Of a DNA stretch of 64,000 bases, positions 8,810-17,112 are shown one piece after another. The DNA comes from Streptomyces sp. TLI_171 (lineage in GTDB: Bacteria; Actinomycetota; Actinomycetes; Streptomycetales; Streptomycetaceae): contig NZ_RAPS01000001.1 in the NCBI RefSeq assembly GCF_003610255.1, positions 7,095,001 to 7,159,000 of the forward strand, written 5' to 3'. Each line of letters begins with the position of its first letter. The first letter of the stretch is position 1. The notes below the pieces were generated by a model. The model did no database searches. It saw only the letters and a list, made by a program, of their open reading frames with translations, and had not been told where the DNA came from. A program made the translations under genes and the position numbers.

Positions 8810-10573
8810 TCAGCGAGGCCCGCGGTGGCGAACCCGGGCGGCCAGCAACGCGATGTCGTCCTCGGCGTCCTGCGGGGCCAGTGCGGCGAGGGTGCCGTCG
8901 AGCATGGTGTCGAGCGGCCCGTCGACGGTCAGGCGGAGTTCGGACAGGCGCGCCAACGAGACGTCGATGTCCTCGCCGCGGCGTTCCACCAGGCCGTCGG
9001 TGTAGAGCAGCAGGACGTGGTCGGCCCGGAGTTCGACGGTGGTCTGCTCGTAGCCGCCGACCCCGGTGCCCAGCGGCGGCCCGGTCGGTACGTCGACCAG
9101 GGTGGTGGCGTGCGCGGTGAGCAGGGCGGGCGGCAGGTGGCCGGCCCCGGCGAACGTCCAGCGGGCGCGGGCCGGGTCGGCGAGGGCCAGCACGCAGGTC
9201 GCCGGGCGGGCGTTCTCCTGCTCGGCGATCAGCGCGTCCAGCTGGCGCAGGATCCGGTGCGGCGGCAGGTCCATCGCGGCCACGTAGCGCAGCGTGGAGC
9301 GGTAGTTGCTCATGTCCACGGCCGCCTCCACGCCGTGGCCCATCACGTCGCCCATCGCCAGCAAGGTCCGCCCGAACGGCAGCCGCACCGTCTCGTACCA
9401 GTCGCCGCCCACCACCGAGGTGATCCCGGACGGCAGGTAGCGGGAGGCGAGTTCGAGGTTGGGGTGCGGGCTGCCCGGCTCGGCCAGCAGGGCGCGCTGG
9501 AGTTCCAGCGCGGTGTTCTGCGAGCGGGCGTAGCGCCTGGCGTGGTCGAGGGTGAGCGCGGCGCGCCCGGCGACCGCGGCCAGCAGTTCGGTGTCCTCGG
9601 TCGTGAACCCGAGCGAACTGCCGTGCGCCCGGGCCAGGGTGAGCACGCCGATCGGCCGCCCGCGGGCGATCAGCGGCACCGCCAGCAGGCAGTCCACGCC
9701 CGCCGCCCGGTACGCGGCCAGCGCCGCCTCGTCCGGGGCGAGCGCGGCCAACTCCTCGGCGGACAGCAGGTTGGCGGCCACCGCCCGGCCCTCCGCGAGC
9801 GCCCGGGCCGTCACCGACCCCGGACGGTGCCGCACCGCCCCGCCGGGCGGCGAGGACGGCAGTGCCTCGTGCAGACTCTTCGCACAGGCCGCCGCCGCGC
9901 GGCGCAGCCGGAGCCGGGGCAGCTCCGGCGGGTCGGAAGCGACTGCGGCGTGCGGCGGTCCCAGTGGCTCGGGCGGGTCGGACGGTTCCCCCCGGCCGGT
10001 CCGGCGGGCCTGCTCGGGCGCGTCGAGCGGCAGCACGTCGATCACCGCGAGATCCGCCGAGTCGGGAACCGCGAACGCGACGAGTTCCGCGCAGGTGGTC
10101 TCGGGGTCGAGGGTGGTGCCGATCTGCTCGGAGGCTGTCTCCAGCAGCGCGAACCGGGTGCGGGTGCGCTCCAGTTCGGACCGGTGCACGTCCGCGCCGC
10201 CCGGCAGCACCGCCAGTACCCCGATCGGGGCGCCGTCGACTTCCAGCCGCCGGAAGTCCGCGGGCCGCCCGGCGAACGTGCCGGGGCGCGCCCGGCCGTC
10301 CGCCAGCACCTTGCGCGGCACGCCCGCGTCCCCTGCCGGCCGGCCCAGCACCTCGGTCGGCGACACGCCCGTGACGTGATGGAACGTCGGATTGAGGTAC
10401 CGCCAGCGCAGCCCCGCGTCCAGTACCGCGAACCCGACGGGCAACTGCCCGAGCAGGGCCGACACCAGCGCGTCCCGGTCGACCTCCAGCGCCTGGGAGG
10501 CAGCCGTGAGCAGCGAATCCGTCGAGCTGTCGCCCGCCGATTCGGGCCGCACCCGTGACTCCTCCCTCACCAC
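8810..10573 (-). CDS. PAS-GAF-SpoIIE (PP2C-type) serine phosphatase
   Basis: 587 aa, RsbU-like. Domain order: PAS about 40-125, GAF about 145-345 (with a low-complexity insert near 195-230), SpoIIE/PP2C about 385-587. Metal-binding motifs are present: VGGDWYE, MGDVMGHG, YTDGLVE and EDDIALL. There is no C-terminal anti-sigma-like ATPase domain, unlike many streptomycete relatives. It is expected to dephosphorylate an anti-anti-sigma protein in response to a signal bound by PAS/GAF; the partner is not in the window. Cytoplasmic. Transcribed alone. Confidence 0.9.
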   Translation of the reverse strand: MVREESRVRPESAGDSSTDSLLTAASQALEVDRDALVSALLGQLPVGFAVLDAGLRWRYLNPTFHHVTGVSPTEVLGRPAGDAGVPRKVLADGRARPGTFAGRPADFRRLEVDGAPIGVLAVLPGGADVHRSELERTRTRFALLETASEQIGTTLDPETTCAELVAFAVPDSADLAVIDVLPLDAPEQARRTGRGEPSDPPEPLGPPHAAVASDPPELPRLRLRRAAAACAKSLHEALPSSPPGGAVRHRPGSVTARALAEGRAVAANLLSAEELAALAPDEAALAAYRAAGVDCLLAVPLIARGRPIGVLTLARAHGSSLGFTTEDTELLAAVAGRAALTLDHARRYARSQNTALELQRALLAEPGSPHPNLELASRYLPSGITSVVGGDWYETVRLPFGRTLLAMGDVMGHGVEAAVDMSNYRSTLRYVAAMDLPPHRILRQLDALIAEQENARPATCVLALADPARARWTFAGAGHLPPALLTAHATTLVDVPTGPPLGTGVGGYEQTTVELRADHVLLLYTDGLVERRGEDIDVSLARLSELRLTVDGPLDTMLDGTLAALAPQDAEDDIALLAARVRHRGPR

Positions 10574-10899
10574 GTCCCCCGTGGAGCCGTCGCACGGCCG
10601 GCAGGCACGGCGCGCCGCCGAACCGCCCAGCCCGGTGTCCTACTGCCCCGGATGATCCGCACCCGGGGCACGCACCATACTCGGCGCTCGCGCCTGGCCG
10701 GAATCAGACGCAGCGCCGTTGCCGATCGAAGGCCCGTTTTTTGTCGATCCGTGATGTTCCGTTGCGTCGGACGGTGTCGTGCGGCCGGCGAGTGCGGCGG
10801 TCCGGCGCGGTCCGGGCCGGACCGGAGCGGCCCGGAGCGGCCCGGAGCGGGCGCCGGGCGCGGCGGCCCCGTGCGGCGGCCGAACCGCGGGCCCGGGGT
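10574..10899. other. Intergenic region with hairpin and GC repeats
   Basis: 326 bp between the avidin-like stop and the phosphatase start, both on the minus strand. A 7-bp-arm hairpin CGGTCCG-GGC-CGGACCG (10808-10824) is a candidate terminator for the avidin-like gene. It is followed by three copies of the decamer GGAGCGGCCC or close variants (10823-10850). A run of six T on the plus strand sits at 10736-10741. The phosphatase promoter probably lies in the right-hand part; no clear hexamers were found. Confidence 0.4.
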
Positions 10900-11322
10900 T
10901 CAGGACGGCGGGTGCGGCAGCGGACGCGCCAGCCGCCGGACCTCCTCCAGCCGGGCCGGGTCCGGCTCCTGCCGGGTGAACAGATCGTGCCCCACCACCG
11001 TGGACTCCCACGCGTCCGGCGCCTCCGCGGAACGCGTCAGCAGCCACGCCGCCGAGATCCGCTCCACCGAATCCTCCTGGTACTGGCCGCTCCACGAGGT
11101 CACCGACCCCGCGTCGCTGTTCTCGTTGTGCCAGGCCACCGTCCAGCCCACCGCCGTCCCGTGCCCCGCCTCGCGCGGCGGCACCAACCGGCCGACCAGC
11201 GGGTACGCGCCACTGGCCCGCCCCGTCGCGGAGATGTACGTCCCGGTCAGCGCCCCGTCCGGGCCCGCCACCAACTTCATGTGCGAACCCAGCTCGCTGT
11301 ACCAGTCGCCGGTGATGCCCAC
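10900..11322 (-). CDS. Avidin/streptavidin-family protein without signal peptide
   Basis: 140 aa, clearly alignable with streptavidin along the whole barrel (GITGDWYSELGS, DGALTGTY, GWTVAWHN, TSWSGQY, WLLT, STVVGHDLFT). Biotin-pocket residues kept, in streptavidin numbering: S27, Y43, S45, W79, S88, T90, W92, W108, L110, W120 and D128. The ureido-oxygen ligand N23 is Ser (Ser9 here), V47 is Thr and R84 is Ser. Start GTG 11322 follows AGGAGGA five bases upstream, and translation opens directly at the barrel, so no export signal is encoded. It probably binds biotin or a biotin-like ligand in the cytoplasm, perhaps less tightly. Confidence 0.9.
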   Translation of the reverse strand: MGITGDWYSELGSHMKLVAGPDGALTGTYISATGRASGAYPLVGRLVPPREAGHGTAVGWTVAWHNENSDAGSVTSWSGQYQEDSVERISAAWLLTRSAEAPDAWESTVVGHDLFTRQEPDPARLEEVRRLARPLPHPPS

Positions 11323-11685
11323 GCTGCTCCTCCTGCTGCCACCGCGTAGCTCGGACGCTCCGCCCACCACTGTGCCGCCCCGACCGCCCGGACGGCGGCG
11401 ACGCGCGGACGGGAGTGGCACGGATGGCCGACACGCGCGCCCGGGCGGGGGCCTCGCGGGTGGTGCGGGCCCACACCGTCGAGCCCGTGGAGGTGGCGGG
11501 CGCGGCGGCTCGCCGGCCGGGGGACGCGGCGGGCGCGGTGGCCAGGGACGCGGGGCACGGTGGGCCACGGCGCACCCGGTGGACGGGAGGAACCGGGCGG
11601 GCAGGGACAATGGAAGGCGAACCGAACGCGAACCGTCGGGACCGGACCTCGGCCCGCGGCCCCGTCCCGCAGGAGACCCCGCACC
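11323..11685. other. Divergent intergenic region
   Basis: 363 bp between the avidin-like gene and the pentapeptide-repeat gene, so promoters for both should lie here. Ribosome sites are visible at each end (AGGAGGA near 11328-11334 on the minus strand, CAGGAGA at 11670-11676 on the plus strand). I see no convincing operator, hairpin or additional gene. Confidence 0.4.
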
Positions 11686-12516
11686 GTGACCGACCAGCAG
11701 CACCCCGCCCCGACCGGCCGTCGACTCGACCTGCTCGCCGACTGCTCCGCCTGCTTCGGGCTGTGCTGCGTCGCCCTGCCCTTCGCCAAGTCGTCCGACT
11801 TCGCGGCCGACAAGAACGCCGGCACTCCCTGCCGCAACCTGCAGGACGACTACCGGTGCGGAATCCACCCCGCGCTGCGCGACCGCGGCTACCAGGGCTG
11901 CACCGTGTTCGACTGCTTCGGCGCGGGGCAGAAGGTCTCCCAGCACACCTTCGACGGCCGCAGCTGGCGCGAAGACCCCGACACCGCCCGGCAGATGTTC
12001 GACACCTTCCCGGTGATGCGTCAACTCCACGAACTGCTCTGGTACTTGACCGAGGCGCTGGATCTTCCGAAGGCCCGCCCGGTGCACACCGAACTCCGCC
12101 GCGCCCTGGACGGGATCGAGCAGCTCACTCGCCGGGACGCCGCCGCACTGATCGCCGCCGACGTCCCCGCGATCCGCGCCGAGACCAGCGAACTGCTGCT
12201 GCGGGCAAGCGAGCTGACCCGCAACGCGTTGCCCGGGAAGAAGCGCAACCACCGTGGCGCGGACCTGATCGGCGCCCGCTTGAAGGGGGCGGACCTGCGC
12301 GGCGCGAACCTCCGCGGCGCCTACCTGATCGCCGCGGACCTGTCCGGCGCGGACCTGCGCCAGGCAGACCTGATCGGCGCGGACCTGCGGGACGCCGACC
12401 TGCGCGGGGCCGACCTCACCGGAGCACTCTTCCTCACCCAGTCCCAACTCAACGCCGCCAAGGGTGACTCCACCACTCTGGTCGGTCCTGGCCCGGCGCG
12501 CCCCGCGCACTGGTGA
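11686..12516 (+). CDS. Cys-cluster (YkgJ-like) protein fused to pentapeptide repeats
   Basis: 276 aa. The N-terminal third has CSACFGLCC (about residues 19-28), then Cys at about 50, 58, 70 and 76. This CxxCxxxCC...C...C pattern resembles the YkgJ family, proposed to chelate Zn or an Fe-S cluster. The middle is helical. From about residue 190 to 250 come roughly 12 pentapeptide repeats of A(D/N)LxG type (ADLRGANLRGAYL), which form a right-handed beta-helix in known proteins. Start GTG 11686 has CAGGAGA nine bases upstream. Function unknown; cytoplasmic. The combination is the notable feature. Confidence 0.75.
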   Translation: MTDQQHPAPTGRRLDLLADCSACFGLCCVALPFAKSSDFAADKNAGTPCRNLQDDYRCGIHPALRDRGYQGCTVFDCFGAGQKVSQHTFDGRSWREDPDTARQMFDTFPVMRQLHELLWYLTEALDLPKARPVHTELRRALDGIEQLTRRDAAALIAADVPAIRAETSELLLRASELTRNALPGKKRNHRGADLIGARLKGADLRGANLRGAYLIAADLSGADLRQADLIGADLRDADLRGADLTGALFLTQSQLNAAKGDSTTLVGPGPARPAHW

Positions 12517-12629
12517 GTCCGTGCCGGGCCGGGCCCGAGGGGCGGCGGGGCCGGGTCGGGCCAGGTGGAAGGCGGCGCGGGGGAGCGCGGGCGGGGGGCG
12601 TAGCAGGGGGCGCGCGAGGGCGCGCGCAG

Positions 12630-12645
12630 ATCCCTGAAACGGGAT
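12630..12645. promoter_or_regulatory. Inverted repeat and -10-like element before small membrane protein
   Basis: ATCCC-TGAAAC-GGGAT inverted repeat at 12630-12645 within a locally AT-richer stretch. A TATGGT hexamer at 12676-12681 is a plausible -10, giving a leader of about 30 bases. The regulator is unknown. Confidence 0.35.
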
Positions 12646-12717
12646 TAATTACCTGCGGTCCAGGCGATCCGGGCGTATGGTCATGAACTCCCCGACGCGA
12701 GAGGAGGGTCATCCGCG

Positions 12718-12951
12718 ATGGGAGTGTTCAAAGACGCCCCGCCCAGCGAACATCCGGACTTCACCCAACTGCGGTTCATGGCGGCCGGTACGCCGTCCTG
12801 GTGGAAACGCAACCGCCACAAGGCACTTGGTGTCGGCGGCCTGCTGATCGGCTTCTGGCTGGCCGGCCACCACGACACCACCGCCCCTGCCGCCTCCTGC
12901 ACCCCGACGTCCACCTCCACCAGCGGCCAGGCGGCCGGCACCGGCCACTGA
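12718..12951 (+). CDS. Small single-span membrane protein
   Basis: 77 aa, function unknown. A polar N-terminus (about 35 residues, ending in basic WWKRNRHK) is followed by one hydrophobic segment (GVGGLLIGFWLAG, residues 38-50) and a Thr/Ser/Pro-rich tail predicted outside. Start ATG 12718 has GAGGAGGG upstream. Codon bias matches neighbouring genes, which supports it as real. Stands alone; a long GC hairpin follows. Confidence 0.65.
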   Translation: MGVFKDAPPSEHPDFTQLRFMAAGTPSWWKRNRHKALGVGGLLIGFWLAGHHDTTAPAASCTPTSTSTSGQAAGTGH

Positions 12952-12977
12952 CCGTCCCCGCCGGGCGGTAAGCACCA

Positions 12978-13021
12978 GGCCCCGGCCCGGGCCGTGAGCA
13001 GGCACGAACCGGGCCGGGGCC
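12978..13021. terminator. Bidirectional terminator hairpin
   Basis: Perfect 13-bp GC stem (12978-12990 with 13009-13021), 18-nt loop, lying between the convergent ends of the small membrane protein (12951) and the rhodanese gene (13081). Confidence 0.7.
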
Positions 13022-13080
13022 GACTGCGATCAGCTACCGGTGTGGTGATCGATCGTCAGTCCCGGAGAGGTGACGGTACG

Positions 13081-13656
13081 TCATTGATTGCCGTCGCGCA
13101 GCGCGGTGAGCGTCGCCGCGAACGCGGCAGCCGAGTCGCGCGGGCGGTTGTACGGCAGCTTGCCGAGCAGCATGCCCATCGCACACGTGTTGGAGACCGC
13201 CGAGAACAGCAGGCCGCCGCCGACCGCGGCGGACACCCAGCGCGCACCGGGAACGGCCAGGTCGACGAGCACGCCGGCCAGTACCAGCGAGGCCGCGACC
13301 AGCCGGACCTGACGGTCCATCGCCCAACGGACCTTCGCGCCCGCCGCCCGGTTCAGGTCGCCGCCGCCGGCCGTCCAGGCGGCCGTGCCGCCGTCGACCA
13401 GCAACGCGGGAATCCCGGCGGCGGCCAGCTGCTCGCAAGCGTTCGACGCGCGGGCGCCGGAAGCGCAGGTCACGGCCAGCTCGCCGCGGGCGGCCGCCGC
13501 GCGCAGCGCGGGCAGTGCCTCCGAGAGCCGGTCGAGCGGCACGTTGTACGCGCCGGGGATGTGGCCGCCGGCGAACTCGCCGGCAGAGCGGACATCGATC
13601 ACGGTCAACTGCTCGATCCGGGGCTGCAGCTGGTCGACGGTCAGGGGAGCGGTCAT
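13081..13656 (-). CDS. Rhodanese fused to DUF2892-type membrane domain
   Basis: 191 aa. Residues 1-105 form a rhodanese domain with active-site loop CASGAR (persulfide-carrying Cys near residue 72). Residues about 115-170 hold a two-helix inner-membrane unit with NTCAMGMLLGKLPYNR, typical of DUF2892. It likely carries sulfane sulfur at the membrane. Last gene of the sulfur cluster on this strand, 160 bp after the exporter. Start ATG 13656 begins MTAPLTVDQLQ. It is probably regulated with the cluster by the operators near 15.4 kb, although a promoter of its own is possible. Confidence 0.85.
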   Translation of the reverse strand: MTAPLTVDQLQPRIEQLTVIDVRSAGEFAGGHIPGAYNVPLDRLSEALPALRAAAARGELAVTCASGARASNACEQLAAAGIPALLVDGGTAAWTAGGGDLNRAAGAKVRWAMDRQVRLVAASLVLAGVLVDLAVPGARWVSAAVGGGLLFSAVSNTCAMGMLLGKLPYNRPRDSAAAFAATLTALRDGNQ

Positions 13657-13816
13657 GGGGCGGATGGCCTTTCGGGGTGAAGACGGAAACGGAGGCGAAG
13701 CCGGGACGGCAGTTCCGGCACGCGATCGAGGGACGCGGTTGAGGCCGGGCGGGGTCGGGGCGGGGTCGAGACGGGGGCGGGGCGGGGAGGCGGCGGGCAA
13801 GGGGGCGGGCGAGGCG

Positions 13817-14929
13817 TCAGAACACGGCGTCCACCAGCATCAGCGCGGCGACGGCGAGCAGGGCCACGGCGAAGATCCGCTGCAGAGTGCGGCCGGACAG
13901 CTTCGACGCGAGGCGTTTGCCGTCCCACGCGCCGAGGACCGCCGCGGCGGCGAACGGGCCGACCGTGGCCCACGGGATCTCGGCGGCGCCGCCGAGCCGG
14001 GGCAGCAGCGCGGCCAGCGAGTTGAGCGTGATCACCAGCAGGCTGGTGCCGATCGCCTCGGCCATCGGGAACGCCAGGAACGAAACCAGCGCAGGCACCG
14101 CGAGGAACCCGCCGCCGACCCCGAGCACACCGGTCGCCGCGCCCAGGCCCGCCCCGGCGAGAGCGGAGCGCCGCGCCGACACGGGTACGGGGACGGGGGT
14201 CGCCGCGGCGCTCGGCGTCGGACCGAGGGGCCTTGCGGGGGTCGGATTCGGCAGGGTGGCGGTTGCGGCGGCCACGTGCAAGGAGGCTGCCACGCCGCTC
14301 GCTGTCGTGGTGCCGGGCAACGGGAAAGCGATTTCCGCCTCCCTGCTCGGCGCGCCGTCGGCGGCGGTGCAGGCGGTGCCGACGGCTCCGGGCGCGAGGT
14401 ACGCCGTTCCGCCTGACGGGGGAGAACCGGCGGCGGTAGTGGCAGCCGTCGCGAGGTACGCCGTTCCGTCGGGCAGCGGGAAAGCGGTTGCCGTCGTGGG
14501 GTGCGGGCGGTGCTCGGGGCAGCCGGAGTCAGTGGATCCGGCGGCGCGGCCGGGGCAGCCGGGGCGGTTGCGGCCCGCGGCGAGCATGCGCCACGCGGCC
14601 AGCCCGGCAAGGAGGGCGAACGCGGTGGTCAGGGCCGGTCCGGGCAGGTGGCGGGAGAGTGCTCCGCCGAGTGCGGCCAGCGGGAGTCCGGCGGCGCCGA
14701 ACAGCAGGCCGCTGCGCCAGCGGACCCGGCCGGCCCGGGCGTGGGCGACCAGTCCGGTGAGCGAGGTCACGGCGACGATCAGCAGGCTGGCGGTGCTCGC
14801 GGTGCCCGGGGTCAGCCCGATCAGGTAGATCAGCGCGGGGACGGCGAGCATGCTGCCGCCGCCGCCCAGCCCGCCGAGCGCCAACCCGACCACCGCGCCC
14901 GCGGCCAGCGCGAGCAGCACGGTGGTCAT
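13817..14929 (-). CDS. TauE/SafE-family sulfite/thiosulfate exporter with expanded linker
   Basis: 370 aa. Two homologous membrane halves, each with the family's glycine-rich turn (GLGGGGSMLAVPAL near residue 20 and GVLGVGGGFLAVPAL near 255). The halves are joined by an unusually long, low-complexity Ala/Pro/Thr/Gly linker, about residues 120-235, that contains internal repeats (AFPLP twice, GTAYLA twice). ATG 14929 overlaps the stop of the upstream rhodanese (ATGA), so the two are coupled. Likely exports sulfite or thiosulfate made by the persulfide dioxygenase across the divergent promoter. Confidence 0.88.
   Translation of the reverse strand: MTTVLLALAAGAVVGLALGGLGGGGSMLAVPALIYLIGLTPGTASTASLLIVAVTSLTGLVAHARAGRVRWRSGLLFGAAGLPLAALGGALSRHLPGPALTTAFALLAGLAAWRMLAAGRNRPGCPGRAAGSTDSGCPEHRPHPTTATAFPLPDGTAYLATAATTAAGSPPSGGTAYLAPGAVGTACTAADGAPSREAEIAFPLPGTTTASGVAASLHVAAATATLPNPTPARPLGPTPSAAATPVPVPVSARRSALAGAGLGAATGVLGVGGGFLAVPALVSFLAFPMAEAIGTSLLVITLNSLAALLPRLGGAAEIPWATVGPFAAAAVLGAWDGKRLASKLSGRTLQRIFAVALLAVAALMLVDAVF
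14323..14336. repeat. GGAAAGCGATTTCC dispersed motif (in exporter linker)
   Basis: Exact copy of GGAAAGCGATTTCC inside the TauE linker coding sequence. A two-mismatch copy, GGAAAGCGGTTGCC, lies at 14479-14492. Both encode AFPLP on the minus strand. Confidence 0.6.
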
Positions 14930-15300
14930 ATCGCTCCGCCGCAGCGACACTCGCCCCGGTGCGCGGGCAGCCCGGCGAGCGCCCAGGCGCGCATCCCGCC
15001 GACCACGTTCGCCGTCGGCACCCCGCGCGCGCTCAGCAGCTCGGCGGCCAGCATCGAACGGTTCCCGGAACGGCACACCGCGAGCACCGGCCGCCCGTCC
15101 GCCGCGGCCCGCGCGAGGTCTGCCGGACCCTCTCCGGCGGCGAGGCCGGGGAGCGGGAGGAGGAAGGCGCCGGGTGCGTGCACCTCGGCGTACTCCGCGG
15201 GCTCGCGGACGTCGAGCAGCAGCACCTCGCCGGCGGCGGCCAGGCGATGCGCCTCGGCGGGGTCGATCTGGGCGGGCGCGGGCTGAGGGGTCCAGGCCAC
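14926..15300 (-). CDS. Rhodanese-like sulfurtransferase
   Basis: 124 aa, single rhodanese domain with complete active-site loop CRSGNR (Cys near residue 76) and LLDVREPAEY. Start GTG 15300 is preceded by AGGAGGA; an in-frame ATG at 15369 lacks a ribosome site and lies next to the operator, so it was not used. First gene of the minus-strand sulfur operon, four-base overlap with the exporter. Expected to move sulfane sulfur between thiols. Transcribed divergently from the CstB-like gene under the paired operators. Confidence 0.87.
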   Translation of the reverse strand: MAWTPQPAPAQIDPAEAHRLAAAGEVLLLDVREPAEYAEVHAPGAFLLPLPGLAAGEGPADLARAAADGRPVLAVCRSGNRSMLAAELLSARGVPTANVVGGMRAWALAGLPAHRGECRCGGAI

Positions 15301-15377
15301 GGTGTCCTCCTGGCAATCGCGGGGCGGTACTTGAGGGAGTTCGCCGGCCCCCCGGAGGCGGTCGGCCATCCCGGGAA

Positions 15378-15429
15378 GATACCGGTGGGGGTATATCGTT
15401 GGTCTCGAGCATATACCCCCACCGGTATC
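15378..15429. promoter_or_regulatory. Two inverted CstR/CsoR-type operators (19-bp perfect arms)
   Basis: A 19-bp arm (15378-15396) is repeated in perfect inverted form at 15411-15429 around a 14-bp spacer. Each arm contains the 16-mer ATACCGGTGGGGGTAT, the class of site bound by CsoR/CstR repressors. Similarity continues outward (CATCCCGGG against CCCGGGAT). It sits between the divergent rhodanese-exporter and CstB-like genes, so it likely controls both. Confidence 0.85.
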
Positions 15430-15468
15430 GGCCCGGGATAGCCCGATGGCCGAGAACTACCTGGGATA

Positions 15469-15484
15469 ATACCTATGGGGGTAT
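15469..15484. promoter_or_regulatory. Third CstR/CsoR-type operator
   Basis: ATACCTATGGGGGTAT, 97 bp upstream of the CstB-like start and overlapping a GATAAT -10-like hexamer (15465-15470), so repressor binding would block that promoter. Confidence 0.8.
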
Positions 15485-15580
15485 CGATATCCGTGTGCGT
15501 GTCCGCCCGGACGCCCCGGACGGCGACCACCCTCCGGCGCGCCCCGAGCGCGCCCGGCCGACGCAGAGATGGGGACACCC

Positions 15581-16951
15581 GTGTTCTTCGCCCAGTACTA
15601 CCTCGACTGCCTCTCCCAGGCCTCGTACCTGATCGCGGACGAGACCACCGGCCGTGCCGTGGTGGTCGACCCGCGCCGGGACGTGGACGAGTACCTCGCG
15701 GAGGCCGAGGCCCGCGGCTTCACGGTCGAGGGCGTCATCAACACCCACTTCCACGCGGACTTCCTCTCCGGCCACCTCGAACTGGCCGCCCGCACCGGCG
15801 CCTGGATCGGCTACGGCAAGCGCGCCGAGACCGAGTACCCGATCCGCAAGCTCGCCGAGGGTGAGCGGATCAGCCTCGGCGAGGTGGTCCTGGAGATCCT
15901 GGAGACGCCCGGCCACACCCCCGAGTCGATCAGCGTGCTGGTCCGTGAACGCGCCGACGACGCCGTCCCGTACGGCGTCCTCACCGGCGACGCCCTGTTC
16001 ATCGGCGACGTCGGCCGCCCCGACCTGCTGGCCTCCGTCGGCGTCACCGCCGACCAGCTCGGCCGGATGCTGTACGACAGCGTCCAGCACAAGCTGATGG
16101 CCCTGGACGACCAGGTCCGGGTGCTCCCCGCGCACGGCGCCGGCTCCGCCTGCGGGAAGAACCTGTCCACCGAGCGGCATTCCACCATCGGGCAGCAGCG
16201 GGTCACCAACTACGCCTGCGCGCCGATGACCGAGGACGAGTTCGTGGCCATCGTCACCGCCGGGCAGCCCGCCGCGCCCGGTTACTTCGGCTACGACGCC
16301 GACCTGAACCGCCGCGAGCGCGAACTGTTCGACGCCGCCGCACTCGCCGGCCCGCTGGACGCCGACGCCTTCCTCGGCCGGCGTGCCGCGGGCGCCGTCG
16401 TGGTCGACGCCCGCGACCCGGTCGCGTTCGCGGCCGGGCACCTGGACGGCGCCATCAACGTCCCCGCCGACGGCCGCTTCGCCGAGCAGTCCGGCACCGT
16501 CCTCGACCCGGCCTGGCCGCTGCTGGTGGTCGCCCCCGAGGGTCGCGAGCAGGAGACCGTCACCCGTCTCGCCCGGATCGGCTTCGACCGCGTCGCCGGC
16601 TACCTCGCCGACCCGGAGCAGACGTTCCGCTCCGTCCCCGAGCAGATGCGCCAGGCCCCGCGCCGTACCGTCGCCGACCTGCGGGCCGAACTCGCAGGCA
16701 GCGAGCCGCCGTTGGTGGTCGACGTGCGCGGCGAGGGCGAGCGCGCAGGCGGATTGATCCCCGGCTCGGTGCACCTCCCGCTGGCCGAACTGCCGCAGCG
16801 CATCGCCGAGATGCCGCAGGACCGCCCCGTCGTCGTGCACTGCGCCGGCGGCCACCGGTCCTCCATCGCCGCCAGCCTGCTGCGTCACCATGGTCACCCG
16901 CAGACCTCCGACCTGCTGGGCGGCTACGGCGCCTGGGAGTCCGCGGTCTGA
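15581..16951 (+). CDS. cstB: CstB-like persulfide dioxygenase / rhodanese
   Basis: 456 aa. An N-terminal metallo-beta-lactamase domain with THFHADFLSGH (His56, His58, Asp60, His65) is followed by a first rhodanese domain lacking its catalytic Cys (VVAPEGREQ loop). A C-terminal rhodanese is complete (loop CAGGHR). This MBL, pseudo-rhodanese, rhodanese order is that of CstB, which oxidises low-molecular-weight persulfides to thiosulfate using non-haem iron. Start GTG 15581 (MFFAQYYLDCLSQ) is chosen for GGGGA just upstream; ATG 15569 is an alternative adding four residues. Under CstR-type operators and next to a cstR gene. Confidence 0.9.
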   Translation: MFFAQYYLDCLSQASYLIADETTGRAVVVDPRRDVDEYLAEAEARGFTVEGVINTHFHADFLSGHLELAARTGAWIGYGKRAETEYPIRKLAEGERISLGEVVLEILETPGHTPESISVLVRERADDAVPYGVLTGDALFIGDVGRPDLLASVGVTADQLGRMLYDSVQHKLMALDDQVRVLPAHGAGSACGKNLSTERHSTIGQQRVTNYACAPMTEDEFVAIVTAGQPAAPGYFGYDADLNRRERELFDAAALAGPLDADAFLGRRAAGAVVVDARDPVAFAAGHLDGAINVPADGRFAEQSGTVLDPAWPLLVVAPEGREQETVTRLARIGFDRVAGYLADPEQTFRSVPEQMRQAPRRTVADLRAELAGSEPPLVVDVRGEGERAGGLIPGSVHLPLAELPQRIAEMPQDRPVVVHCAGGHRSSIAASLLRHHGHPQTSDLLGGYGAWESAV

Positions 16952-17013
16952 GCCGGTTCGGGCGGTCGGCCGGGCCGTCTTGAGGGGGAATGCCCGGCCC
17001 GACGGTCGGGTTG

Positions 17014-17029
17014 ATACCGGCGGGGGTAT
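17014..17029. promoter_or_regulatory. Fourth CstR/CsoR-type operator
   Basis: ATACCGGCGGGGGTAT, 83 bp upstream of the plus-strand cstR, consistent with autoregulation. Confidence 0.8.
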
Positions 17030-17112
17030 GAGCTGATCGTCACGCCAGGTGGCGGACACAACGGGGGCGGGCAGCCCGGGCGGGCCGCCCGTCGAGGACG
17101 AGGAGGAGCCTC

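Noticed and set aside
15301..15369. Longer rhodanese starting at ATG 15369
   Set aside because: No ribosome site and it would begin within nine bases of the operator; GTG 15300 with AGGAGGA is better.
15569..15580. ATG 15569 as the CstB start
   Set aside because: No ribosome-binding site precedes it, whereas GTG 15581 has GGGGA upstream and gives the family-typical MFFAQYY start; kept as an alternative only.
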